A stretch of DNA of 64,000 nt from Neckera pumila. Lineage: Eukaryota; Streptophyta; Bryopsida; Hypnales; Neckeraceae. Shown here piece by piece: positions 36,057 through 47,228 of the stretch. A program made the position numbers and the translations under genes. Under the pieces are notes generated by a model. It was not told the origin of the DNA, did not search any database, and was given only the letters and a program-made list of their open reading frames with translations. Position 1 is the stretch's first letter. The number at the start of each line of letters is the position of its first letter. The stretch covers positions 32,740,913 to 32,804,912 of the forward strand of contig OZ018410.1 of the NCBI GenBank assembly GCA_963969595.1, given 5' to 3'.

Positions 36057-36966
36057 CACCCAGATTTGCAATCTGGGTATCTTGTGCAATGTGCTGATTG
36101 TTGCATGCCGTTTGCCTGAAAAATTTAGTTGAGTGGACCACCTAGATTTGCAATTTGGATATCTTTTGCTTGTATTTTTTAGAGAAATGATTAGTTGAAT
36201 TGACCACCCATGTTGAATTGACCACCCAAATCTATAATTTGGATATCTTTTACGTGTATTTTTCAAAGAAAGAATTAATTGAATTGACTACCCAGATTTG
36301 CAATCTACGTATCTTGTACAATATGCTTTTCAGAGAAAGAATAGTTGACTCAACCACCTAGATTGTAGCGTATCTTATACAATGTCTTTTTCAAAGAAAT
36401 AATTAGTTGATTTGACCACCCAGATTTGCAGTGTGTCTTATACAATATCCTTTTCAAAGAATGGATTAGTTGATTTGACCATCCAAATTGCAGTTTGGAT
36501 ATCTTATATTATGTGCTTTTCAAGGAAATAATTAGTTGAATTGATACTCAGATTTGCAATCTGTGTATCTTGTACAATGTACTTTCAGAGAAAGAATTAG
36601 TTGAATGGACCATCCAGATTGCAGCGTGTCTTGTACAATGTCTTTTTCAAAGAAAGAATTAGTTGAATTGACCAAATAGATTTGTAGTTTGGGTATCTTA
36701 TACTATGTGCTTTTCAAAGAAAGAATTAGTTGAAATGACCACCCAAATTTGCAATCTGCGTATCTTTTACAGTGTCCTTCTTAGAGAAAGAATTAGTTGA
36801 ATTGACCATCTATATTTGCAATCTGCGTATCTCGTACAATGTGCTTGCTAGAGAAAGAATTAGTTGAGTTGACCACCTAGATTTGCAATTTAGATATCTT
36901 ATACTATATACTTTTTAGGGAACGAAACAGGTGAATTAACCACCAAGATTTGCAATCTGGGTTAGG
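36057..36966 (+). repeat. Minisatellite, about 13 diverged units of about 66 bp
   Basis: Unit: AGATTTGCAATCTGGGTATC, TTGTACAATGTGCTTTTC, AGAGAAAGAATTAGTTGA, ATTGACCACCC. Units are 60-85 bp long and diverged. The unit boundary forms a short palindrome, ACCCAGATT-TGC-AATCTGGGT (36058-36078), kept in part in other units. One variant unit with TGATTGTTGCATGCCGTTTG is shared with the second block at 46072. Minus frames here are artefacts. Confidence 0.92.
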
Positions 36967-37845
36967 GCTTTTTTGAGGGCCATATGGTGCTAGTTTGCAT
37001 CAGCCCACGAGCTCTAGCAAAGTGATACAGTAAATTTTTTTTGTAAAAAGGGCCCCACTTTGCTATGTTGGCAGTGTGAGCTGATGCATTGGTGCTAGGT
37101 CGGCTACCGTCTTGTCCACCTTGCTAGCTTGTGTTGCCAACGATGTTAGGATTTCGCAACCTCCGCCATAGGATTATCACCCAGTCTTCTCTGATTTTGC
37201 TCCCGTGTACTTCCATTTTCCTGCCATTGCACTTGACACATGTATATATTGATCGCATGCCGCTCCATTCATGAAATTCATTCTATCACCATGATCTTGT
37301 GAGAGTAGGTTTAGTGTTCATCACTACTTCTGCGATGGTGGTCTCTAGTTCCACAGTGTAGCCTTATTGCCAACGTAGGAGGAGCGGGAGGGTATTTTGT
37401 TGTCATTGAATTGCAAGGAATCTCACAAGCCTGGTTGTATCATTTCATCTTGCGTTTTAGGTGATGTTACATTGGACATTATTTATTTTGCATCCACTAA
37501 AATGCGTCTGCTAAAATTATGCTAACCTCACCTAAAACGCAGGTTTATCATAGTGTCATTTGCGTGTTTCTAGATTTAATTGCTTATTGTTGAATGTGAG
37601 TTGCAATAGAGGCACTGCAACTTGATGATCGGAGGACATGTACCATGTAGTTATAGTGGCCTCCGATTTTTGGATTTTCCATGCACCTCTGTTGTTGTCT
37701 CCTGTATGTGTTTAACTTGTGTAATTGTTGTTGTCTGTCAATTTGGTGTCAATAACAAATTTGCACAATGAGGTCTGCGGATGAGGATTTTGCAAAGGAT
37801 ATTGTGGAAAAGGCGGTTTGGGCTTCTAATCTTGCAAATGCTTTA
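36967..37845. other. Intervening DNA with two small foldbacks
   Basis: No gene. A loose foldback lies at about 36,980-37,110 (TGCATCAGC with GCTGATGCA, CTAGCAAAGTG with CACTTTGCTA). A tighter one at 37,449-37,543 has perfect 13-base arms GCGTTTTAGGTGA / TCACCTAAAACGC. Either may be a very small MITE. Confidence 0.5.
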
Positions 37846-39207
37846 ACTCCTAAATGACGGCCCTATGACCACTGATTTCAAACCTCACTACCCATCACTC
37901 TGTTTGCTACCACTATGCAACAAGATATGCATGAAAATTTTTATATTTATTTTTCTGAGATGAAATTACATGTCTTCTATACCTAACAAAAAATTTAGAT
38001 TTTTTTGTGGAAAACTGTTTTTTTGAGAATTTTTGAAGAAAAAAGTGAAGAAAAATCACATCAAATAGAAAATTATTTTGAAAATCTAAAAATTTCACCA
38101 TGGGGCAATGATGGGCTTAGGGTACCCAAAAACGCTATCTAAAATATAATGTCAATCACTGCACTGTGTCAAACGACTTCATCTCCTAAATATAATAAAG
38201 TGTAATTTCACAAAATGTGGATTTAGCTACCTACACTTGTAATGTACCGAGTAAAAAAAATTCATCACAATTGAAGATTTTTAATAATTTTTTAATGAAT
38301 TTTTAGTTGAAAAAGTAAGTTTTATCCTATGCACCTAGAATCCTCAAAAACAAGCATTTGGAATATAAAATAATTTTATTTTAATATCATTTTTGGATGT
38401 GACTTACATGAAGTGGTACAATACATAAAATAATGAATTTTATTAATAAAAACTTAATAAATTGTGCACTATGATACCTGCAAATCCCAAAATTCAGCAT
38501 TTTTTTCTCACATCTATGAAAAGATCCAAAAACTAAAATGTTTTCAAAAAAAATCATTAGAAAAATAATTCTTGATCTTGTTGGGGCTCACGGATTTTTT
38601 ATTTAAATTTTAGGGTCTTTTTACTTGATAAAAATGACCAAATTAGACAAACTTTGGAGGCCTTAAACAAAAATAAGGTAATTAGTGTGTACAAAAAGTG
38701 ATACCCCAAGCCGACCATTGCCCCATGTATATATTTTACAATGACAAACATCATGGTGTAAATTCAAACTCGGTATCATTCTATAATTAGAAATAATAGA
38801 CATTGAAGATACATCCAAAGTTCAAATTGCAATAAAATCTTCAATATTAGGAATTTTTTCAAAATTCAAATTGGATTAGAAACTAAAGTAGATGACCTTC
38901 ATTTTGTTAGTTGGACTCAAATGTAAAAAAATCATTTTTGTAAAGAAAACTTAGATTTAGAGGAAGGAACAATAGCTTCCCAAAATATACTAAAATAGCA
39001 TACTCTATGATCTATTTTTTTTACCAACCTCCCATTTATGGGAAGACAAACACTTGGAAGACTACAAATTGAATTGGATACTCTTCATAACCCATCATGA
39101 AAGGTCAATAAGAAAAATATAGATGTAAAAGTGCTTTTGAAAACTTTCTATACTACAATGTTGTCATAAAAACGCCCCAGAATGGCACCTGCGGCGCTCC
39201 AAGGTTA
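37846..39207 (-). repeat. Dispersed repeat, copy of 13935-14549, with TTAA-like edges
   Basis: Minus-strand match to 13,935-14,549 over two stretches (about 37,910-38,098 and 38,728-39,060), separated by a younger insertion. The left edge TTTAACTCCTAAATGACGG and right edge GGCGCTCCAAGGTTAA resemble decayed TTAA-type termini, so this may be another piggyBac-like non-autonomous family. Confidence 0.55.
38103..38723. mobile_element. 621-bp TIR element nested in the 37.8-39.2 kb repeat
   Basis: Ends GGGCAATGATGGGCTTAGGG and, inverted, GGGCAATGGTCGGCTTGGGG. CATG stands on both sides (38099-38102, 38724-38727). The homologous site at about 14,340 is uninterrupted. No coding capacity. Superfamily not assigned. 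Confidence 0.85.
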
Positions 39208-39422
39208 AAGAGAAAGGCGGAAAAGGCAGCATTAGAGGCATTGGCATTGGCACGGAAAGAATTGATAAGGAAGGGCAAAATGGTAGAGATGTGGAGGGCA
39301 GTAGAAGACTGTGCAATCATATTTTGAATCTATTCAAGGCGCAAATGATGGACAACCATTGGCAATGGTGTTTGATGGGTCCCTGTTTATGTGCCAAGAG
39401 CAGAGCCAAACTTGCAAGAAGA

Positions 39423-39647
39423 CACTACAAGAGAAAGGGGTGTTTTAAGTGAGTTTTTAAAGTATAGTCCTAGATATAAGATTATAAATATGACCTTTAA
39501 GGAGATTTTTAGTAAAATTTTATTAAAAATATATATATTTCTAGTAATTTTTTTGTTAAAAATCTCTTTGAAGGTCATTATTTATAATCTAGTATGTCTA
39601 GGATTATGCTTAAAAACTCACTTAAAACATCCTTTTCTCTTGTAATG
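39423..39647. mobile_element. CACTA-type foldback MITE (225 bp)
   Basis: Begins CACTACAAGAGAAAGGGGTG and ends CCTTTTCTCTTGTAATG. The two halves are near-complete inverted repeats joined by a short AT loop, so a transcript would fold into a hairpin about 100 bp long. The terminal bases match the CACTACAAGA(A) pattern of plant CACTA/EnSpm elements. The AAG on both sides is slightly offset, so the duplication is uncertain. Confidence 0.8.
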
Positions 39648-39885
39648 AAGAATATTGCAGCAATGATTAAGAGGTTGATTAAGGTCTAGGGTTCACAGTA
39701 AATTAGTATCTGTTGACATAGAGGTCCTTCTTGGATCCACCTCAGGTTCTGGTAACACCAGAGTCACAAGTTCCTCATTGCTGCTTGTCACTATATCTTT
39801 GGAATCAAACATTGTAGACAACAACGATTGGATGGAAGTTCCTGATGATTCCAAGGGTCAATAAAATTTTTGATTTCAAGTCTCC

Positions 39886-42835
39886 TTCAAAGAAGAGGGG
39901 TGCTGCAACACAAAACAAAGCGCAGAGCTCATGATCCAAGGTGCAAAAGAGATACAATCGCCATCGGAAATTCTAGACCGTTCGGGCGGCCAAGCTTCCA
40001 TGGGTGGAGGGCATTATGGCAAGTGACAACATTTTTCAAATGGTAAAGTATAAGATGTTGAATGCTCTAGACATAAAGCCCTACATCATGGCTGTAAAGA
40101 AAGTTACATTGTATTGTTCAAGCATAATGGAAAGAAAATTGCCAAAAAGAGACATGATTCAGTTTAAAGTCAATAGTGTTGGTTCAATTTCTATTGCAGA
40201 AGAGCAATATGTTGCTATTCAATGTAGGCACCGGAAGAATCTCAAACTGTACTCAACCTGGCTGCCACCAACATTTGTGCAACAAATCAACCACTGTACA
40301 ACAACGGAGGCACGGAAAAAGAGGGTCTAATTTGCTACTCTTTTTCTATTATGCAGTGAATGTCGTTCAAAAGTAGAGTATGAGTTTTGTATTCATCTTT
40401 ACAAATTGTTGAACGTTTGTGACCTTCCATCTGCACACTAGTGTGATAATTTAGGATGGATCATAGCTGGTTACATTTACAAGTAAGTAGTCTTTGAGAT
40501 GAAATAGTTGATAGCGCCTGCCCGTTATATCATTGTCACTGTTGATGAGGTCACTGCCGTAGACAATAGCAACTACAAGATTGGGTATGAGTCCCACTAT
40601 TGGAGTCTTTAGAAATGATGGATCGTATCCCTAATGTGAAGAACCTCACAAAGTTGATTGTAGAGGCAGTCGCTATTAGGGGCGGCTTGGATCCCGAAAG
40701 CATTGCAAGAAAGCTACTAAGCTTTGGAGCTGACAATGCCTCGACCTTGTAGGGAAATTGGTCTGGTGTGACCATGCAAGTTAAAGACAAGCATGCACCA
40801 TTTCTCATTGGAGTTCATTGTATGGTTCCACTGCAATTTGGCATTTAAAGCCCTCTCTAGCCTTTGGATTTTAGGAGCCATCAAGAAGTTACTAGTTGTC
40901 ATCCATGTATATTTAACAAGAGTTTGAAGAAATTTGTTGGATTCCAGCAATTGGCAAAATTGACTGAAACCAAAGGATTGAAAATGCTGCGCAATGTACA
41001 AACTTGTTGGGTGAGTCTAATTGAGCCATTGCAGAGCGGCTGCTTTTTGAGTACTGTACCAGGATATACAAGATGGGTTAGATGACTGTGGACTTGCATG
41101 AAAACATGAAGGCTGAAGTAAACATGATGCACTTCGTTCATTTCATTTCTGGTTCAGAACTCGTTCTTGCGTATTATTTGTATATATGACTAGGTCAAAT
41201 GGTCTCTAGAAAAACATTTAGCCCTCCAGGAGGCCGCTAAGGAATTTATTTTTGAGACCCCTGCGGTGCAATTTCAGAATGAATAAAAAAATAATTTTTT
41301 TGGAAAAAAGGAAAAAAGAAAAAAGAATCTGATGTGGCACCACTAGTGCCACGTCAGCATCCAATTTTTAAAAATTAAAAAATTAAAAAAGATCTTATAT
41401 GGCACTAGTAGTGCCACATCAGCATCCAATTTTTAAAAATTAAAAAATTAATTAAAATTAATGACAAGAATAGTTTGTTTGTTTTTCCATAATTGCACTG
41501 GGTGGGTGCAAAACTCGCAACCTTCTGGAGGGCTGAAATTTTTCTTAATGTTATAGTTACTCGAGCATAATGATCCTATAGTTCTCCGAGCAATATTCTG
41601 GTTAGTCTTTTATCGTAGCTTTTTTTCTTTCAGCCTAGGCTAGCGCATTCTTTTGGACTAATATATTCTATGTATGGTGTTGGGGTGCCTTGTATTGCTG
41701 CTTGATCCATACACAATGTTGGTAATGTGTGTTCTTTTACCACTATTGGAAGCAACTGATACATTGGTCACCTTTGCTAAAAAACGTGACGTGTATATTT
41801 GCAATTTTATTACGGCAGTCAAGGTATGCCAAAGATCATTGTACAAAATGTACGAGGACAAAGTAACTGCATATAGCACCAATGAATTTTGGAGATTCAA
41901 CAACCCCCTAAATTGTAGCTATGAACAAATCCACATTAAGTGGCTCATGGATTTAAATGACAATTCTGCTATATTGTCTTTGTGTACCACGGTGACTAGA
42001 TTCATGTGGAGCATAAGGGAGGGCCAGTGGACTGGGTGCTGTAGGCTTTGTTGGTTGCAAAAGTAAAGAATGAGTGCACAAGTAAATTCCATTCCTCACA
42101 TCTTTGTTTCATGTGTCTTATCAATGCACGTGCATATATCTAACAACCACGATGTACACATTTGTGGTTATTCATGAGACTAATTTAGTTAAATGGCTTT
42201 GTGCAATTTTGTGAGGTCCATGATGTGATTGCTTCAATGCCTTGGTATATTTGCGGTTGGGATTTGTAATTGATTCAATGGTTTGCTGTATAATTGGTGG
42301 TGATATCTAATTAGGGAGGGACTTTGTGGATAGCAGGTGCTACAAAGATGCTGGTAAAAGAGTTGGACAACATATTTCCAATACACCATGTCATTAATGC
42401 CTTTGGGATTTTACACCTACAGTATTGGTGGCAGCTTAGCATGGAGGAGATGTTTGACAGATGGACACAACAATGACGAAAAAATCTTGGAGGAGGGTGA
42501 AAAGAAGATGTTGATCCTGCCTCTAATTAATTGTGATGCAATCCTATCACAATGGGCCCTTTTCAAAACTTGTATGAGGTCCAACTAACTCGCTACAACA
42601 TTTGCTCCGCCCCTATGAGGTGAATTCGTTGACAAAAATTTGGCGGGTCCTTGATAGTAACAACAATCTAATGCAGAACTTTGGCAAGTTCCTAAAACTG
42701 GTTGAAATGGTTGTCGTCTATGTCATTGGCTTTGTGGAAGATGAGCATTTATTTTTTCGTGTTGTCTTTTTGAAATCTAAACTGCGCAACAATTTCAATG
42801 AGTACATCCAAGTGGTACTGGGAATTTACTCTTAG
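39886..42835 (+). pseudogene. Decayed hAT-superfamily transposase
   Basis: Scattered plus-strand segments in several frames read as successive parts of a hAT (DUF659/dimerisation-type) transposase. An N-terminal KYNRHRKF and AAKLPWVEGIM region lies at 39,940-40,020. A catalytic-region segment (IIVTVDEVTAVDN, GGLDPESIARKLLSFGADN) lies at 40,510-40,740, followed by CMVPLQF and FNKSLKKFVGFQQLAKLTET. A middle part at 41,700-41,960 includes LLPLLEATDTLVTFAKKRDV. A C-terminal dimerisation-like segment (KIWRVLDSNNNL, FVEDEHLFFRVVFLKSKLRN) lies at 42,600-42,835. Many stops and frameshifts interrupt it and a 346-bp MITE is inserted at 41205-41550. It cannot make a transposase. TIRs were not found. Confidence 0.8.
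41205..41550. mobile_element. CACTA-like MITE inserted in the hAT pseudogene
   Basis: The right end, inverted, reads CATTAAGAAAAATTTCAGCC; the left end has a small rearrangement (GAAAAACATTTAGCCC). The core has GATGTGGCACCACTAGTGCC and a second copy GCACTAGTAGTGCCACATCA. Same family as 20351-20668. It splits the hAT reading segments, so it is younger than that transposase copy. Confidence 0.7.
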
Positions 42836-45800
42836 CATATTTACATACTTGAGAACTTCCAATGTGTTCAATGAATGGTTTGTCTCAAGTGGCCAAGGAA
42901 GATATTTAGCTAGCAAGCAGTTAGGTAGCACTCAGAGTATACACAGTGGTAGTGAGCATGTAGTACAATGTTGTAGGCAGCAGTAGTCGGTAGATAGTAT
43001 AGAGAATTAGTTGCTATGCGGATGAAGTTAAGTTTCTCACTTAACCTCAAGAGTGTACATATGTTTCAACTAAGATGCTTGGCGTGCATACAATGTTAGA
43101 GCCTGGATATTTTCTCAATGTTTGAGAATGACTTGGACTCATGCTATGAAGCAGACTTTACTTATTCTCCATATTTCTAATTTTTTGGAGTTGTGCTAGT
43201 TGTTGTTCCTTTAGGGTACGTTCTCACTTGGAGTTTGCAAGCATCGATAATAGAAAGCTATTGCAGTCAAACAACAATGATTGATGTTGTTCTGAGTGTG
43301 TTCAATAGGTGGTTCCACATGCGTTACATTTGGAGTGAGTGAAGTGGTAGAGACTGAGTGAGTTGTTTAGATATTGCGTGCTTATTGAAGCTTTGGAAGT
43401 GACTTCAGCGACTTAATAGGCAATGTAGTTTATTGTTTTCACAGGAAGGGGAAGTTTTGCAGCAACAGCGGCAGGGTTTCAGTTTGGTGCTGTGCTAAGC
43501 TCAAAATTTTTCACAAGTGCACATAGGCTGCAATGATCAATCCAACATAGAATTTTGTATGCAATCCTCCACGGCCATGTCTGTGACGAGTGTCAAATCA
43601 CCATATACATAGTGTCTGTACATAGTCAGTTATAATCAAGAGATCACCGTGGTCTCCATGGCACAGAAAGTGGACTCCGTCTGTTCGCATACACATTCTT
43701 GATGCAAATCTTCCATATTCAAGAACTAAAACCCTTTGGGATAAGAGCACTTTCTACAGTTGCTACATAGTACAAATGGACCACAATAACCAAAAATCAT
43801 GCACACATCATCTATGGCTTCCCACTCTACTTCCCAGTTTGAGCTTCTATGGAGCTAGCTCTACATGCGTAAATAGCCATACGTATCAAGTGTTAGCCGT
43901 AATAGGCAATTTGAAACTTCAACTCTAGACTTGTTCCTTCCAATCAAAAGCGTACTCTCTAATTTCTTAGTTGACTGAATGAAAATTCCATTGCTTAGTT
44001 AAGAAAACCAATGAAGATGTTGTTGAGAAGCTTTAGTAATTGAAATTGGTTGGAATGGTTGAAGAAGAGTTTTGATAACCAAAATGCAGTTAGGGTGCTT
44101 GTCATACTCCAATTCAAAAATTAGGGACTATCACTCCAGTCACCAGACGTTTGGCATGCTTTTGTGTGCACATTCTCACACTATTGTTTGCGATGTAGCA
44201 GTCTGGTTTGGCAGGCTAGGAGCATGTCTGTAGGATTGTCAAAGCTTTGCCACATGAAGCCGTTGGCGCTGTTGAAGATCTCAAATTTTATGGTAGCCAT
44301 GGTTCTGTAAGTGGATTTGTGTGTATACTTTGATAGCCTTCATGCTGTGCATGCCATACGCGCCCACAACATCGCTTCATTATGACAAATTAATCAAAAA
44401 GATTCAAACCCCGTTTTAACATAATCACCATCTCACAGCCTCTTTGACTAAAATTGATCCCAAAGAACTGAAATCTGCGTTTCCACAAAAATTGCTGCTA
44501 TTTAAATAACATTGCTTAACTTTTTATTCAGACCAAAGACTCCTGAAGCACGGAAGTAAGTTCCGCTCTTTTTGGTTGCGAGCGACGCATCAACGTAGGC
44601 TTGGGATTTACAAAACAACGCTTGTTTGAACATCCACTGCCTGACTGCTTTGTGACCATCTTCTACTACTTCTTGTTAGCACTAAGTGAGAAGGTACCTT
44701 TAGTGGCTGTATTAATTTTTTGTTCTTTTTAACGTTCATATACTTTGGCATCACAAGGGGATTTGGGAGGGTGCAAGTTATAGTATAGCACCTCAAATTG
44801 TCTTGCAACTTGTAGCATGGCATGTTACCAGTATAGTCATTTTTGTTGTTCATGTCGTTTGTCACTTAACTTATTTCGACATTGGAGGGGATTTAAGTGG
44901 GTGCAAGTGCAAGTTCAAATTTTTTTTTTCAAGAATGCAGAGATATGTTTGAAGATGATGAAGGTAGGGAGTGACATGAATTGGAATGCGAGACTTCTCA
45001 GGTTTGCTATCTAGTCAATCATCATTTCTTTTGCAGATGTTTACAAGGACAATACAATAGGAAGATATTTAAGATAGAAAGTTTGTGGAGTTTCTAGAAT
45101 ATGTGAGTTTGGATGAGTTTGGGTCCAAAACACCTAAATTTGGATCCAAAATGTTTGAGTTTGGATTTGTAAATTATTAGTTTAGTTTGAGACTTTGAGT
45201 GAATAAAAACTTTGGCACTAGAATTGGCTATCGAGTCTACTTTGACTTTTTAACAACCCCTTTTATAGTAGGACTTGAACAAATGCCTTCTGTAAATTGC
45301 AAATATACATTTGACATATTGGTAGTTGGATTATTCTCTTTACACTAATCATAATTTTCCTTTCTTAGGTTGTGGTTTCATTTGCATATAGCATGACTAC
45401 TATCTACTGGTCGATTATTTCTCTATATTGATCACGATTTTCCTTTTTCGGATTGTGATTTTATTTGCATACATTGCTTCTGATTTATACCTGCTACGTC
45501 CAATACGAGAGGTTTTTTGTAAGTTCTATTATGAATGTCCAAGATTAGAATGAATTGATTTTGTGACATGAATAAAGCTTCCAGATCTCTCCAAGTGAAT
45601 TGACCACAATTTAGTGCAGATTTCATTTAAAAGAATGGAAGATGGAGTTGGATGTTAAAAAATACGTGGAATTATTGAAGCCAAGTCATTGACTACAATT
45701 TGGATGTTTTTCACAAGACTTTAAGTTTTTTGCCTTTGCGTTGTCCAATGTTAAATTTCAAATTTGCATTGCCAAATTGCCATTTTATACAAACGGGACA

Positions 45801-46071
45801 GAAGTAATTTGCTCGGCTTACTCCAAAGTCAGGTCCTTCTCTATCAATTCACTTGGAAGAAATCCATAAAATCGCTCAATATACTTTTTTTCTTGTTATG
45901 TCTTTGTCCCCTAAAAAATAGGGTATTCAAAAAATTTGCCAACCAGGTTTGCCAAAAATCTGTCACGATTGACACCCCAAAACTGTGCATTTTCACAAAA
46001 AATCGTCACTAGAGCAATCACTACACATTATACATTGCCTTTTCTTCCATTTAAATAATATAAAAAAGCCT
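42836..46071. other. Intergenic DNA, no gene seen
   Basis: AT-rich, with only short frames and no recognisable domain (44608-44865 minus and 45764-46012 plus are the longest). It may include flanks of the hAT element, but no terminal inverted repeat pair with 8-bp duplication was found. Confidence 0.4.
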
Positions 46072-46303
46072 TGATCTGGATATCTTGTACAATGTGCTTT
46101 TCAGAGAAAGAATTAGTTGAATTGACTACCTAGATTTGCAATCTAGGTATCTTGTACAATATACTTTTGAAAGAAAGAAATAATTGAATTGACTATCCAA
46201 ATTTGCAATCTAGATTTCTTATTCAATGTGTTGATTCTGCTAATTGTTGCCTATTTGCCTGTATTTTTTCATAGATAAAATTAATTGAATTGATTGAAAT
46301 ACA
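46072..46303 (+). repeat. Second block of the 66-bp minisatellite
   Basis: Three units of the same consensus as 36057-36966, including the variant with TGTTGATTCTGCTAATTGTT and GCCTATTTGCCTGTATTTTT. The palindromic boundary here is ACCTAGATT-TGC-AATCTAGGT (46128-46148), differing from the other block by a paired C-G to T-A change. It ends 12 bp from the TTAA-type element at 46316. Confidence 0.85.
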
Positions 46304-46315
46304 AGTAGAATCATA

Positions 46316-47228
46316 TTAACCCCTGAAGTTCTTTCATGTTTAGAGGCCCAAAACTACTTCAAAATACTAGCTAGTCTCTAAAGTAAGGCTAAAATCTTCA
46401 TCTATATTTATTTTTTAACCCATCTAATTGTAGGCCCTTTTAGTTAACTTATTAGAGTACACTCTCCTAAATTTCAGAATAAAAAAACTTACCAATTGCA
46501 AGATCATGATGCTTGGGTTTCAAAAAGAAGTATTTTCAGCTCTTTCCAAATGATTAGATTTCATCTTTCAAACATTTTTCTTTAGAAAGGTATAGATTGT
46601 ACAACTTACAACTCTCCATAATATGTGAAAAACATAAGTTGAAAACACATATAAAAAATCTCCAATTTTTCTTTCATATCCATGCTTGAAAAAAATAATG
46701 AGTAGAAAGAAATAGAAAATGATTCAAAATACTAAATTGTTAAGAATTTAGTTATAAAATTGAAAAATGCCAATGGTAGTAATGTTGTAATAAACAATCT
46801 ACATTTCTCATGGTATTAGTTTTTCAAAAAATACTAAAAACTCAGTTAAATAAAAGACTTTTAAGTTTATTTTAAGAATAGAGATTCCATAGCTACCTGC
46901 AAACAAAATCTATTCATAACTTTCATCTCATTAATAAAAATGGAGTGATTAAAAGCTTTCCACGTATATATAAATCTACAAAATTGATTTCAAATTTCTT
47001 GAAAACTTGATCTATTGAAGCTGTTTGGGTTGAGAAAAAAAAACATATTGTGCAAATTTTTTTTAACCATGTAGTCAAAAGTTGTGAAAATTGTTGTGCC
47101 TTTGAGCTACTCGTAGACAGCTTGTTGTGTAAAACTTTCAAAGGAAGAAAATGAAAATTTCGTTCTTAGTGAGCTGCCCAAAATTTTTATGTTGCCAAGA
47201 AAACGTTGTTTGGTTTTGTAGGGGTTAA
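46316..47228 (-). mobile_element. piggyBac-type non-autonomous element, family A (inverted, 913 bp)
   Basis: TTAACCCCTGAAGTTCTTTC at the left and TTTTGTAGGGGTTAA at the right, TTAA at both edges. Its minus strand aligns with family A1, e.g. the TTATTACAACATT...CCATTGG...GCATTTTTCAAT block and an ATAAAAATTTTGGGCAG subterminal block. More diverged than the other A1 copies, so probably older. Confidence 0.85.

Noticed and set aside
36057..36966. Regular repeats that could suggest a CRISPR array
   Set aside because: Units are contiguous and homologous along their full length with no unique spacers, and the host is a plant nuclear genome.
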